Of a stretch of 27,760 bases of DNA, positions 14,072-20,635 are shown one piece after another. This DNA comes from a virus. The stretch lies in the IMG/VR virus record IMGVR_UViG_3300025647_000209, positions 1 to 27,760 of that record; one strand, 5' to 3'. The notes beneath the pieces are model-generated. The model was not told where the DNA came from. It saw nothing but the letters and a program-made list of their open reading frames with translations, and made no database searches. The position numbers were made by a program, and so were the translations under genes. How positions within the stretch are numbered: the stretch's first letter is position 1; each line of letters starts with the position of its first letter.

Positions 14072-14178
14072 TACTTCCTCCAATATTCAGTTATTTGTTT
14101 CCACTCACATTCAGAATCTTCACAAGTGTAGTCATATTCTTGTAAAGTTCCAGCATTAATGCCCGTTTCCGTTTCCAT
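14071..14178 (-). CDS. 35-residue microprotein overlapping holin-like gene out of frame
   Basis: ATG 14178 opens METETGINAGTLQEYDYTCE, then DSECEWKQITEYWRK and TAA at 14073-14071. I recall small phage zinc-ribbon-type proteins that begin METxT and carry 'YxCxxCxxEW', and this one has C19 and C24 in the matching place (TCEDSECEW). Its first 23 bases lie inside the last codons (NGNGNGH) of the preceding gene in another frame. It would be a shortened version of that family, lacking any second Cys pair. TAATG coupling to the next gene. Confidence 0.6.
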   Translation of the reverse strand: METETGINAGTLQEYDYTCEDSECEWKQITEYWRK

Positions 14179-14536
14179 TACTAAACTTAATATCTCTTGT
14201 TTGATCTTTAAGTTTTTCGACATCTTTTTTAAGTTTTTCAATTTCCTTTTCCATCATATCAATCATAACACCTGTATGAACATTTTGTTTAAGTTGTTCT
14301 TCGTGTTCTTCTATTTTTTTCGCATTGTATTCAAGAAGCATGAACTGCTCTTGGTCAATAGGCTTTTGAATACTAGCTTCTAGTAAATCTTTTTCAAACA
14401 ATTGATTTTTTGTCTCTAATCGATTTAATCTTTCAATTACACCAAATGCAAACCACGCGCCTATAACTATGGCTGCAATCAAACCAATTAAGTTACGTAA
14501 TGGTAAACCAATATTTGTATTTTCAGAAATTTTCAT
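14156..14536 (-). CDS. Membrane-anchored coiled-coil protein, probable lysis factor
   Basis: This 126-residue protein starts MKISENTNIGLPLRNLIGLI and has one membrane segment at about residues 15-33 (LIGLIAAIVIGAWFAFGVIE), then a long coiled coil (IERLNRLETKNQLFEKDLLE; EEHEEQLKQN; MEKEIEKLKKDVEKLKDQT) and the tail NGNGNGH. That layout is one I recall near M15 endolysins in marine phages, and it could be a holin- or spanin-like lysis protein or a virion-associated membrane anchor. It lies about 480 bases upstream of the endolysin in the transcript. Confidence 0.75.
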   Translation of the reverse strand: MKISENTNIGLPLRNLIGLIAAIVIGAWFAFGVIERLNRLETKNQLFEKDLLEASIQKPIDQEQFMLLEYNAKKIEEHEEQLKQNVHTGVMIDMMEKEIEKLKKDVEKLKDQTRDIKFSNGNGNGH

Positions 14537-14557
14537 AGGCTAATTATAAACCTATGT

Positions 14558-14701
14558 TTAGATGATAAAAAGTATTATACCTATAATAACCGTTGTAATT
14601 AAACTGCAAGTATACTTAGTATTATTACAAATATAACATTTAGATTCTTTGTGAATATTTTTTTTAAAAGTTTGTTTTAAACATTCATAAAATTTTAGCA
14701 T
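14558..14701 (-). CDS. 47-residue CxxC plus membrane-tail microprotein
   Basis: ATG 14701 opens MLKFYECLKQTFKKNIHKES, then KCYICNNTKYTCS (C22-x2-C25, C32), and a hydrophobic C-terminal segment of about 15 residues (LITTVIIGIILFII) to TAA at 14560-14558. The start overlaps the end of the 105-residue gene as ATGCTAA. The Cys pair and C-terminal anchor look like a deliberate design for a small membrane-associated protein. No homologue known to me. Confidence 0.6.
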   Translation of the reverse strand: MLKFYECLKQTFKKNIHKESKCYICNNTKYTCSLITTVIIGIILFII

Positions 14702-15012
14702 TTCCATCTCCTTCTTGCTTGTCTTAATCTTGAATTAGGATCTCTTGCAGCTTTTGGAAACATCTTCATTTGCCCTGCTGATCTAGCACAAAAAGATTTT
14801 CTTCTTTTAGCTGCTTTACTTCCTTTTTTAACTTTGCCTGTTACAGCTGTTTTTAATTTTGACCCAGGGTTCATTCTTCTGTATGCACGGACCCCTGCTG
14901 CCGTCATACCTGCTCCAGATTTTGTAGATCTGAAATTTTTTTTATTACGCGCAGGCATTCCACCTTTTGCATAACCCTCGATCTCTATACCTAAGTCAGC
15001 ATAGTAATCCAT
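14695..15012 (-). CDS. Basic Lys/Arg-rich protein of DUF6321-like type
   Basis: Starting at ATG 15012 gives about 105 residues (MDYYADLGIEIEGYAKGGMP). Sequence blocks STKSGAGMTAAGVRAYRRMN, PGSKLKTAVTGKVKKGSKAA, KRRKSFCARSAGQMKMFPKA and RRWKC match a widespread phage family that I recall as DUF6321, typical of marine phages. It is very basic (Lys/Arg), so DNA or nucleoid contact is possible but not shown. A GTG at 15018 would add two residues; the ATG has an AGGTG-like ribosome-binding site. It contains a YAKGGM segment like the GG motifs of other genes here. Confidence 0.8.
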   Translation of the reverse strand: MDYYADLGIEIEGYAKGGMPARNKKNFRSTKSGAGMTAAGVRAYRRMNPGSKLKTAVTGKVKKGSKAAKRRKSFCARSAGQMKMFPKAARDPNSRLRQARRRWKC

Positions 15013-15018
15013 AGACAC

Positions 15019-15339
15019 CTACACTGTTAAACCAGGACCTGAATATTTATCAGTTAACAATGTGTAAGCAGCGACATTTGTTTTTGTTTTAACAAAAATT
15101 CCTTTTGGAAAAAGTATTCCGTCTTCTGGAAAGGAAAAGTTGATTACATCACCGTTAGGTACATCACCTATGAAAAGTGTGTCACCTGTATTTGAAGTTG
15201 TAGTTAATTCTAAAACTCCTGCTCCAACACCATCTGAAGCAATAATAATTCCTCTTAATCTAATTGGTTGTTCAATAACCGCAGTACCTGTGTTACCTGC
15301 TTGTGATCTTGTAGCCTGAATATCGCTTTTAAAACTCAT
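15019..15339 (-). CDS. Small beta-rich capsid-region protein, 106 residues
   Basis: It reads MSFKSDIQATRSQAGNTGTA, then IRLRGIIIASDGVGAGVLEL, GDTLFIGDVPNGDVINFSF and ends AAYTLLTDKYSGPGLTV. The layout is a run of strands with turns, fitting a small decoration- or fibre-like virion protein. A GGAG ribosome-binding site precedes ATG 15339. The gene lies between the capsid gene and the microprotein block and is separated from the capsid gene by a strong hairpin (15364-15392), so it may be translated at a different level from the capsid protein. Confidence 0.75.
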   Translation of the reverse strand: MSFKSDIQATRSQAGNTGTAVIEQPIRLRGIIIASDGVGAGVLELTTTSNTGDTLFIGDVPNGDVINFSFPEDGILFPKGIFVKTKTNVAAYTLLTDKYSGPGLTV

Positions 15340-15363
15340 AGTATCTCCATTATAAGGGTAAAG

Positions 15364-15392
15364 TATAGGGGCGTAAATACTACGCCCCTATA
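15364..15392. terminator. Strong hairpin after the capsid gene, terminator or processing site
   Basis: A perfect 12-base inverted repeat (TATAGGGGCGTA and TACGCCCCTATA) with a five-base loop lies in the 62-base gap after the major capsid protein stop. On the minus-strand transcript the base after the stem is CTTTACCC, so there is no clean U-tract and termination may be partial, or the hairpin may protect or process the RNA. Similar partial terminators after capsid genes lower downstream expression in other phages. Confidence 0.65.
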
Positions 15393-15401
15393 TTAAATTG
15401 A

Positions 15402-16334
15402 TTACGCTCCTGGCGAACCAAAGATTCCTCTAGGGTCAGACCAACCGAAGCTGTATCTTTCTCTAGCTTTAAATCTTACGTTACCAGTGTCGAAGTCACC
15501 TTCAATCGCTGTTTTAATTGGCGATCTTACAAAGTGTTTCAAACCGTTTGGCGCATCAGTCATAATGAAGAATGCATCAGTATCAGTCAAGAAATGGTTA
15601 ACTCTGTAACCTTCTGGAATCATACCCATGTTCATCATTGCGTTGATGTCGTTTTTCGCAAACGCTGCAGAACCACCTGGTGTTGTAGATAAAGGTGATT
15701 TCATAATTCGCTCTGCAGTAAATTGTAATTCTTTTGGAATTATCAATTTTCTACCCATAGTAGCGATTTTTAATCCTCTTTCGTCTACGAACGCTGCGAT
15801 GTCTATTAACGCTTGTTCTAACGAAGTTTCTGACAAATCAGAAGCAGTAGATAATTCATTTCTGAATGTTCCACCATTTGCTAATGGGTGATCAATAGTA
15901 CAAAGTGCTTTACCGTCACCTCCATTATAGCTTCCACCTGTATCAAACGCATTGTTTAATACATTAGCTGCTGTGATTTGTTTAGATTGCGCCATTGATC
16001 TTGCAAGAGCTCTTGTGTATCTGCCTGCTAATCTGTCGTATAAGTTGTCTTCAATTGCCTCTTCTGTGATAGCAAATGCTAACGCCACAGTATTGTGAGT
16101 GTATCTTGAAGTATATACTTCAGAAGCTTGGTCAAATGTGACCATAGCACCTTCAGCTTTTGTTGCTGCTGTGCCAAAGCCAGATAACATAACTTCTTCT
16201 TCAAACGCTCTGTCTGAAGCTTCAGCCATGAAGATCTCTGCATGCTCGTTGTCGTATCTGTTGTATTCCAGGCCGAATAGTGCATTCAATCCTGGCTCTA
16301 GTTCTTTAACTAGTTGTGATCGTGATATAGCCAT
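15402..16334 (-). CDS. Major capsid protein
   Basis: This 310-residue protein opens MAISRSQLVKELEPGLNALF. It shows a capsid-like layout: an N-terminal helix, AFAITEEAIEDNLYDRLAGR and YTRALARSMAQSKQITAANV (long spine-type helix), a beta loop region with DHPLANGGTF, LIIPKELQFTAERIMKSPLS and a C-terminal ERYSFGWSDPRGIFGS. This pattern is that of a HK97-fold capsid protein with a Mu gpT-like or marine-podovirus flavour. Position right after the scaffold and decoration-like genes agrees. A GGAG site precedes ATG 16334. The codons are somewhat more G/C-rich than the flanking accessory genes, as in a highly expressed gene. No protease gene is visible nearby. Confidence 0.88.
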   Translation of the reverse strand: MAISRSQLVKELEPGLNALFGLEYNRYDNEHAEIFMAEASDRAFEEEVMLSGFGTAATKAEGAMVTFDQASEVYTSRYTHNTVALAFAITEEAIEDNLYDRLAGRYTRALARSMAQSKQITAANVLNNAFDTGGSYNGGDGKALCTIDHPLANGGTFRNELSTASDLSETSLEQALIDIAAFVDERGLKIATMGRKLIIPKELQFTAERIMKSPLSTTPGGSAAFAKNDINAMMNMGMIPEGYRVNHFLTDTDAFFIMTDAPNGLKHFVRSPIKTAIEGDFDTGNVRFKARERYSFGWSDPRGIFGSPGA

Positions 16335-16351
16335 AATTTATTCTCCTATTC

Positions 16352-16930
16352 CTATATACCTGTGCCTTGAGCATAGAAGTGGTTATTAATTCTAACCAAT
16401 ACATCTACGTTCACACTTCCAGCAGTGTCGCTTCTCGTGTCTTGAGAAATGTCAATTGCTTGAAGGACAGTACCACTTGTTGTTAATCCAGATACACTGT
16501 AGTCCAATTGAACTTGTGAAATTCCAGATAACGTGCTACCGCCAGCGTTTGTTATTGCGAAGTTTTTAAAGATGTCTGCTACTGCAAACGCTCCATCAGA
16601 GTCGATTGAGTAAACTACATCTGGATCATCGATAATAGTAGCGACAATGTCACTAGCATTAACAGTTCCAGGATAATAGTTTTTCCAAGTCGGCTTCTGA
16701 GTAGTAGGGTCTGTGTAGAATACTCCGTTAAAAACGCCCACTACAAGATCAGAAGTATTTGCGACTGCTCTTTGGATTCCACCACCTGTTACAGGTTTTA
16801 CCAAGTCACCTTGATAAATTGGCGTACCATAGTTCGCTGCAATTCTATATCTGTTTTGTGCGTTAATAAATGGAGAGCCATCTAACTTTCTTACTGGTCT
16901 TAGACCATATTTTTCAGCCGTATTAGCCAT
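16352..16930 (-). CDS. Capsid decoration/minor head protein
   Basis: This 192-residue protein reads MANTAEKYGLRPVRKLDGSP, then FINAQNRYRIAANYGTPIYQ and GDLVKPVTGGGIQRAVANTS, then VVGVFNGVFYTDPTTQKPTW. The 'KYGLRPVRKLDGSPF-A--RYRIA--YGT-IYQGDLV' block is common in marine phages upstream of the major capsid gene, where it is taken to be a head decoration or capsid-stabilising protein. Beta-rich in the middle and C-terminus, no membrane segment. A GGAG ribosome-binding site lies at the start. A 58-base non-coding stretch lies between it and the previous gene. Confidence 0.78.
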   Translation of the reverse strand: MANTAEKYGLRPVRKLDGSPFINAQNRYRIAANYGTPIYQGDLVKPVTGGGIQRAVANTSDLVVGVFNGVFYTDPTTQKPTWKNYYPGTVNASDIVATIIDDPDVVYSIDSDGAFAVADIFKNFAITNAGGSTLSGISQVQLDYSVSGLTTSGTVLQAIDISQDTRSDTAGSVNVDVLVRINNHFYAQGTGI

Positions 16931-16988
16931 ATTGTTTTTCTCCTATATATTTTTATTAACTTACTTCGGTGTGAATTTTACCAAATCA

Positions 16989-17459
16989 TTAGGATTTGTT
17001 TCCTCCACCAAAAGTTACGCGAGATTGTCTACTAATATTAATAGGCATCTCCGGTCGTTGTTCCTTCATGACATCGTTGTCCACCGCGTCTACTCTATCT
17101 TGAGTAATTTTTCTAAAATACTCAGCACGGCTTTTAACAATTTCTTCAGGTATCCTTCCCAACACAAGGCCAGCAACCCCGATCAAACCTGCGTAAGTTC
17201 CCTGAGCTATGACTGGATAAGAGTGATCACCTAATTGATTTTTAATCTCTTCGGCTCTCACAAATTCCCAACCTTCTCTCATTTTCTTAGATACGTTTGC
17301 CGTATCCTGAAAACCCATACTCTCGGTTCTTATCCATCTATGGACATAACCGTCTGGCGCAGGTGGTGCATCCAGAGATGATGGTGGCGTCCAAGGTTTA
17401 TTTCTAACCTCTTTTACTTCTTCTGACGCGCGTGAAGTTCTTTTTATATTATCGCTCAT
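16989..17459 (-). CDS. Conserved capsid-region protein, 156 residues
   Basis: The protein has WTPPSSLDAPPAPDGYVHRW, IRTESMGFQDTANVSKKMRE, then GWEFVRAEEI and, in the middle, a hydrophobic segment AQGTYAGLIGVAGLVLGRIP. It ends INISRQSRVTFGGGNKS. This block, with its RWI-x-E ... GWEFV and 'GTYAG-IG-AGLVLGRIPEE', is familiar from marine phages between the scaffold and decoration genes. Proposed role: head assembly. It starts two bases after the scaffold gene stop. Biochemical function unknown. Confidence 0.78.
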   Translation of the reverse strand: MSDNIKRTSRASEEVKEVRNKPWTPPSSLDAPPAPDGYVHRWIRTESMGFQDTANVSKKMREGWEFVRAEEIKNQLGDHSYPVIAQGTYAGLIGVAGLVLGRIPEEIVKSRAEYFRKITQDRVDAVDNDVMKEQRPEMPINISRQSRVTFGGGNKS

Positions 17460-17461
17460 AC

Positions 17462-18460
17462 TTATTGTACCTCCTTCACGTATTTAGCGTATTCTTCTAG
17501 TGGCACCCCTAATTTTTTGGCAATAGCCACCTGTGATTTGGTGAGTCTCACAGATCTACGTCCCTGCTGACTTCTGCCAGCACTAGCAACTTTTTGGACG
17601 GGTCTTCGTTGCTCAGATTGAAAACGGTGAGGGAAATTTTCCTTCATACGTTTATCAATCTCATTATAATACTCTTCACTCTCTACATCAACTCCCATAC
17701 CCACTAGATCTTCGTGTACAGTCATTGCTGCGTTTGTCATGATTTTATCATTACCAAACCAAGTGTTTTTAGACGCCCAATCCTGAGCTTTTCTACTAGG
17801 CTCGGCTGGTACTACGTCTTGTTGAGTATATTTTGGCTCTTCTTTAACGCTATTTTTCTGTTCTTCTAGCTGTTTAAGTCTAGCTTCTCTATCAGCCATC
17901 TTAATTCTAGCTTTTTCTTTTTCAACAGATAATCTAGTTAACTCATCGTTAGCTTCCATAATTTTTTCAGCATCATTATTTTCAATAGCTTCTTTGAGTT
18001 TTCTTTTTACCTGTTCTCTTTGAGAATCAACTCTAGCGTCAAATTCTTTCAGATATTTTTCATCTGCAGAATCATATTTAGTTACAGAATCGTCATACTT
18101 TTTCTGTAAACCTTTTGCAAAATCCAAAGCAGCTTTTTCTCTTCTTTCAGCTTCTCTGTATTTTCTTGTTAGTTTGTCTATTCTCTTCCTTACAGATTCA
18201 GATATCTTAGTTAAATCATCTGGATCTTCTGTAGGTTGTGTTTGTTGTTTAGGTTCTTCGATCTCTTCAACAACAACTTCTTCTTTTGGTTGCTCCTTGT
18301 CGTGATCTGTATAACCTAAGTCTACTTCACCAACATTTAAGTTGGCTTCTTTAGATTCTTCCTTTTGTTGTTCCTCAATTTTAACTTCTGTTTCTTTAAC
18401 ATCGTCTAAATCAAGTTCAACTTCAGGTTCTATCTTAGCTTGTTCTTGTGCATCAGCCAT
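17462..18460 (-). CDS. Capsid scaffolding protein
   Basis: This 332-residue protein has a very acidic N-terminal 70 residues (Glu/Asp runs), a long coiled coil around residues 80-205 (KRIDKLTRKYREAERREKAA; LKEAIENNDAEKIMEANDEL), and a basic C-terminus (RSVRLTKSQVAIAKKLGVPL) which looks like the coat-binding helix-loop-helix of internal scaffolds such as P22 gp8. Position just upstream of the head genes agrees. It is likely lost from the head before or during packaging, but no protease is encoded here to cut it, so release in intact form is more likely. Ribosome site GGAGG near the start. Confidence 0.85.
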   Translation of the reverse strand: MADAQEQAKIEPEVELDLDDVKETEVKIEEQQKEESKEANLNVGEVDLGYTDHDKEQPKEEVVVEEIEEPKQQTQPTEDPDDLTKISESVRKRIDKLTRKYREAERREKAALDFAKGLQKKYDDSVTKYDSADEKYLKEFDARVDSQREQVKRKLKEAIENNDAEKIMEANDELTRLSVEKEKARIKMADREARLKQLEEQKNSVKEEPKYTQQDVVPAEPSRKAQDWASKNTWFGNDKIMTNAAMTVHEDLVGMGVDVESEEYYNEIDKRMKENFPHRFQSEQRRPVQKVASAGRSQQGRRSVRLTKSQVAIAKKLGVPLEEYAKYVKEVQ

Positions 18461-18474
18461 TTGATGTTTCCTCC

Positions 18475-18927
18475 TTAATATAAATGCAGAATATCTTCTG
18501 GTTTATCTATTGTTGCGATGATTTCATCATCGTTCAAAATACGGTGTTCACCATATTTTGTTTTAAATCTAGAACCGGCATATCTACCGTAGATTACAAA
18601 TTGACCTTTCTTACACCAAGGACCTTTTGGAAATTTTTCTTTATCTTGATAACAAAGATCACCCATCTCAACGACTAAACCTACAACGGTTGTCATTTGA
18701 ATAGTTTCACTTGCATTATCAGTAAGATAAATTCCACCTTTAGTTTTTTTAGGACCCGCATAAGGTCTAACTAAAAGTCTATAACCAACTGGTTTTGGTA
18801 TTACTGAAAGATATTTTTCGATCCCTGCTGGATCAGTGGGTATCGGTGATTCTTTTGAATCAGGCGCGACACCATTATTTACTTTATTGACTCCAACTAA
18901 AGTGGAATCAGGTGTTATTATCGTCAT
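18475..18927 (-). CDS. GroES-like co-chaperonin
   Basis: Starting at ATG 18927 gives 150 residues. The chaperonin-10-like core is GYRLLVRPYAGPKKTKGGIY, LTDNASETIQMTTVVGLVVE, then MGDLCYQDKEKFPKGPWCKK and GQFVIYGRYAGSRFKTKYGE, with the end HRILNDDEIIATID. This is the Cpn10 beta-barrel with a mobile-loop candidate at KKTKGGIYLTDNASE. T4 gp31 is the best-known phage co-chaperonin. It should cap the host GroEL to fold the capsid protein. The first ATG (18933) is only one base from AGGAG, whereas ATG 18927 has the right spacing, so 18927 is preferred. It overlaps the 69-residue gene's end and precedes the scaffold gene. Confidence 0.88.
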   Translation of the reverse strand: MTIITPDSTLVGVNKVNNGVAPDSKESPIPTDPAGIEKYLSVIPKPVGYRLLVRPYAGPKKTKGGIYLTDNASETIQMTTVVGLVVEMGDLCYQDKEKFPKGPWCKKGQFVIYGRYAGSRFKTKYGEHRILNDDEIIATIDKPEDILHLY

Positions 18928-19117
18928 CGACATTCTCCTCGTTTCTCTGCAGGTCTTTAAGATCCTGAAGCAGCGTTTCTAAAGCGCTGAGTTTCCCTCT
19001 AGAATACGATAGTCTGTCGATTGTGTCTACATGGTACACCAAATCCTCTTTGATTTGGGTAATTCTTTTATTAATGAAATGTTTGATACTTTGTAACGTA
19101 TCTAAATCAAGATTCAT
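18908..19117 (-). CDS. Small helical coiled-coil protein, 69 residues
   Basis: The sequence MNLDLDTLQSIKHFINKRIT is followed by KEDLVYHVDTIDRLSYSRGK and LSALETLLQDLKDLQRNEEN, with an acidic tail (VDDDNNT). It is a helical hairpin or coiled coil and resembles small proteins found upstream of phage GroES-like or structural genes in marine phages. It overlaps the methyltransferase end by 11 bases and the co-chaperonin start by about 20 bases. No catalytic motif; function unknown. Confidence 0.7.
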   Translation of the reverse strand: MNLDLDTLQSIKHFINKRITQIKEDLVYHVDTIDRLSYSRGKLSALETLLQDLKDLQRNEENVDDDNNT

Positions 19118-19667
19118 TTTTTTCTAATAAAATTTTATTTTTTCCTTGTTCAGCTAAGTTAAAACCATATTTTTTTAATATAGTTTCAATTAAAGGCATT
19201 TCATATTTAGTATAATCATCAAATACAAATCTTGTAATAGGTGCAGTTCTATTAGCAAACCAAACTGCTTCAGTTATAACATCTTTAGTCATATGAGGAC
19301 CATCAAAATGAACAAATGCAAACTCTGAAAATCTATGTTCAGAGTCATTCATAAATTTAGTATCTGTCATATTGCATAATACAAACTTACCAGCATTTCT
19401 ATATTGATAGAAATCGTTTAACATTGTATCTCGCATCTCATCAGTATAGTCACAGGTATACGCACCTGTAGTATCATAATGTTGGTATTTTAAATTACCA
19501 TATGGATCAACGCCCACATGAATATAATTATTGATAACATTATCCATGATAATCTTAGACCCAAGTCCCTCACGAACTCCAATCTCACAAGATTTATAAC
19601 CTTGGCAATCAAATCCTTTAGTCCATTTATTAAGTAATTCATAATCTGAGCTGTCTCCTCTAATCAT
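19107..19667 (-). CDS. Class I SAM-dependent methyltransferase-like protein
   Basis: This 186-residue protein carries a Rossmann-type methyltransferase pattern: SCEIGVREGLGSKIIMDNV (motif I, residues 27-45), the acidic second-strand residue in HVGVDPYGNL (D54), and AFVHFDGPHMTKDV (121-125 FDGPH) plus FVFDDYTKYEMP (150-152 DDY). That resembles the Methyltransf_24 group, which methylate sugars or small molecules. A target is not indicated. It lies between holin-like and coiled-coil genes, unusual for the head block. No clear ribosome site before ATG 19667. Such genes in phages may modify host surface sugars, but that is speculation. Confidence 0.72.
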   Translation of the reverse strand: MIRGDSSDYELLNKWTKGFDCQGYKSCEIGVREGLGSKIIMDNVINNYIHVGVDPYGNLKYQHYDTTGAYTCDYTDEMRDTMLNDFYQYRNAGKFVLCNMTDTKFMNDSEHRFSEFAFVHFDGPHMTKDVITEAVWFANRTAPITRFVFDDYTKYEMPLIETILKKYGFNLAEQGKNKILLEKNES

Positions 19668-19700
19668 AGGTTCTTATAACACTTTGGATTTTAAATGCAA

Positions 19701-20081
19701 CTACTTACGTTTGATTAAATCAGTAGCTTTAAGTCCGTATACGCTCGCGATTACTCCTACGAAAATTGTCTGATACCAGAATGGTAGTTGAGAAAAGTAT
19801 TCGAAGAAAAGTTTCATTTTGTCCATCGCAGTTGGATCATCCGAAAAAACTGCCCAAGCCAACAAAACTATAGGAGCTGACAATAATAATAAAATAAATT
19901 CGTCCTTCCAGTCGGATTCTCTTGCTTCTAATAATTTACCGTTGTATTCCAATTCTCCACGAGCCTGCATTTCTGCATTTCTTAATGCAGCATCAGACAT
20001 TGCTTGTTTCGTCTTTTGTTTGTTCGAGTACAGGTGGGCTCCAGTTTTTAGGGCCATTCCCAATAGATTGAACCACGGCAT
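19701..20081 (-). CDS. Holin-like membrane protein (GTA_holin_3TM-like)
   Basis: This 126-residue protein starts MPWFNLLGMALKTGAHLYSN, has a helical charged part, then LLEARESDWKDEFILLLLSA, and membrane segments at about 62-80 (FILLLLSAPIVLLAWAVF) and 103-117 (YQTIFVGVIASVYGL), ending KATDLIKRK. The block 'YNGKLLEARESDWKDEF-L-LLS-PI' is one I associate with the gene-transfer-agent-type holin family in marine phages. Its start lies inside the end of the homing endonuclease-like gene (89-base overlap in a different frame). The AGGAG before ATG is rather far (14 bases). It sits 6 kb from the endolysin. Confidence 0.8.
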   Translation of the reverse strand: MPWFNLLGMALKTGAHLYSNKQKTKQAMSDAALRNAEMQARGELEYNGKLLEARESDWKDEFILLLLSAPIVLLAWAVFSDDPTAMDKMKLFFEYFSQLPFWYQTIFVGVIASVYGLKATDLIKRK

Positions 20082-20397
20082 AATATTGTTCTTTTCTCCT
20101 TATACCTAAATATGGTAGCATTTCCTCCATAAGCTGTAAAGCACGGCTACCTGAAAGTGTAAAACGATATTGATCTTTGTAGTGTTCTTTTCTTTTTCGT
20201 TTAAAGTGAATTTTTTTATTTGTATTACAATATCTTTGAAATTTTTGTACAACGTCTTCATCTGACATTTGCACTTCTAGTACAGCTGTAGGAGTAAAAG
20301 TAGGATGGTTAGTTCTATTTAAGCCAAACCAACCTTCTCCTTCAAAAATACCTGCAAGTAATATTAATTGTTCTTTTTTAGAAAGTTGATCGAACAT
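19993..20397 (-). CDS. LAGLIDADG-type homing endonuclease-like protein
   Basis: This 134-residue protein has a single LAGLIDADG-like motif at residues 13-22 (LLAGIFEGEG), then WFGLNRTNHPTFTPTAVLEV, QMSDEDVVQKFQRYCNTNKK and a basic stretch IHFKRKRKEHYKDQYRFTLS. The pattern (LAG-FEGEG-F, DVV-F) is typical of compact phage homing endonucleases; with one motif it would work as a homodimer. Because such genes spread by cutting cognate alleles, it is probably a mobile insertion. Its last 89 bases overlap the holin-like gene's start, so a cleavage target at that junction is plausible. No intron is visible. Confidence 0.72.
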   Translation of the reverse strand: MFDQLSKKEQLILLAGIFEGEGWFGLNRTNHPTFTPTAVLEVQMSDEDVVQKFQRYCNTNKKIHFKRKRKEHYKDQYRFTLSGSRALQLMEEMLPYLGIRRKEQYYAVVQSIGNGPKNWSPPVLEQTKDETSNV

Positions 20398-20404
20398 TAA
20401 AGAT

Positions 20405-20635
20405 TTATAACAAATCTTTTATATAATCGCCACCTTTAATTATCTCACCACCAGTAGATTTTTTATCTATTTTACCTGACCTTAGTATTCTTAGTGCTTG
20501 TGATATTTGTGATTCATTAGACATAGTTACATCTACATCCTCTTTCATAATTTTATCAAACTTTTTATGAAGATCTGGTCTATTCTTTAAAACTCTTTTA
20601 GCAATTTGACTACCAACGTATTTAATTACTGACAT
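20405..20635 (-). CDS. Small protein with GGDYIKDLL tail, 76 residues
   Basis: It opens MSVIKYVGSQIAKRVLKNRP, followed by a charged helix and the end TGGEIIKGGDYIKDLL. There are no Cys or membrane segments. The final seven residues DYIKDLL are identical to those of the 112- and 114-residue proteins at 26783-27722, though the rest differs and codons differ, pointing to a shared C-terminal peptide. It overlaps the 44-residue gene by 14 bases at its start. Function unknown; see findings. Confidence 0.7.
   Translation of the reverse strand: MSVIKYVGSQIAKRVLKNRPDLHKKFDKIMKEDVDVTMSNESQISQALRILRSGKIDKKSTGGEIIKGGDYIKDLL

Noticed and set aside
13892-14083. Start at TTG 14083 for the 59-residue gene
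   Set aside because: The codons before ATG 14071 are the GGAGG ribosome-binding site itself.
15628-16389. Several plus- and minus-strand frames across the capsid gene
   Set aside because: They lie on top of the well-supported capsid gene and lack start signals or motifs.
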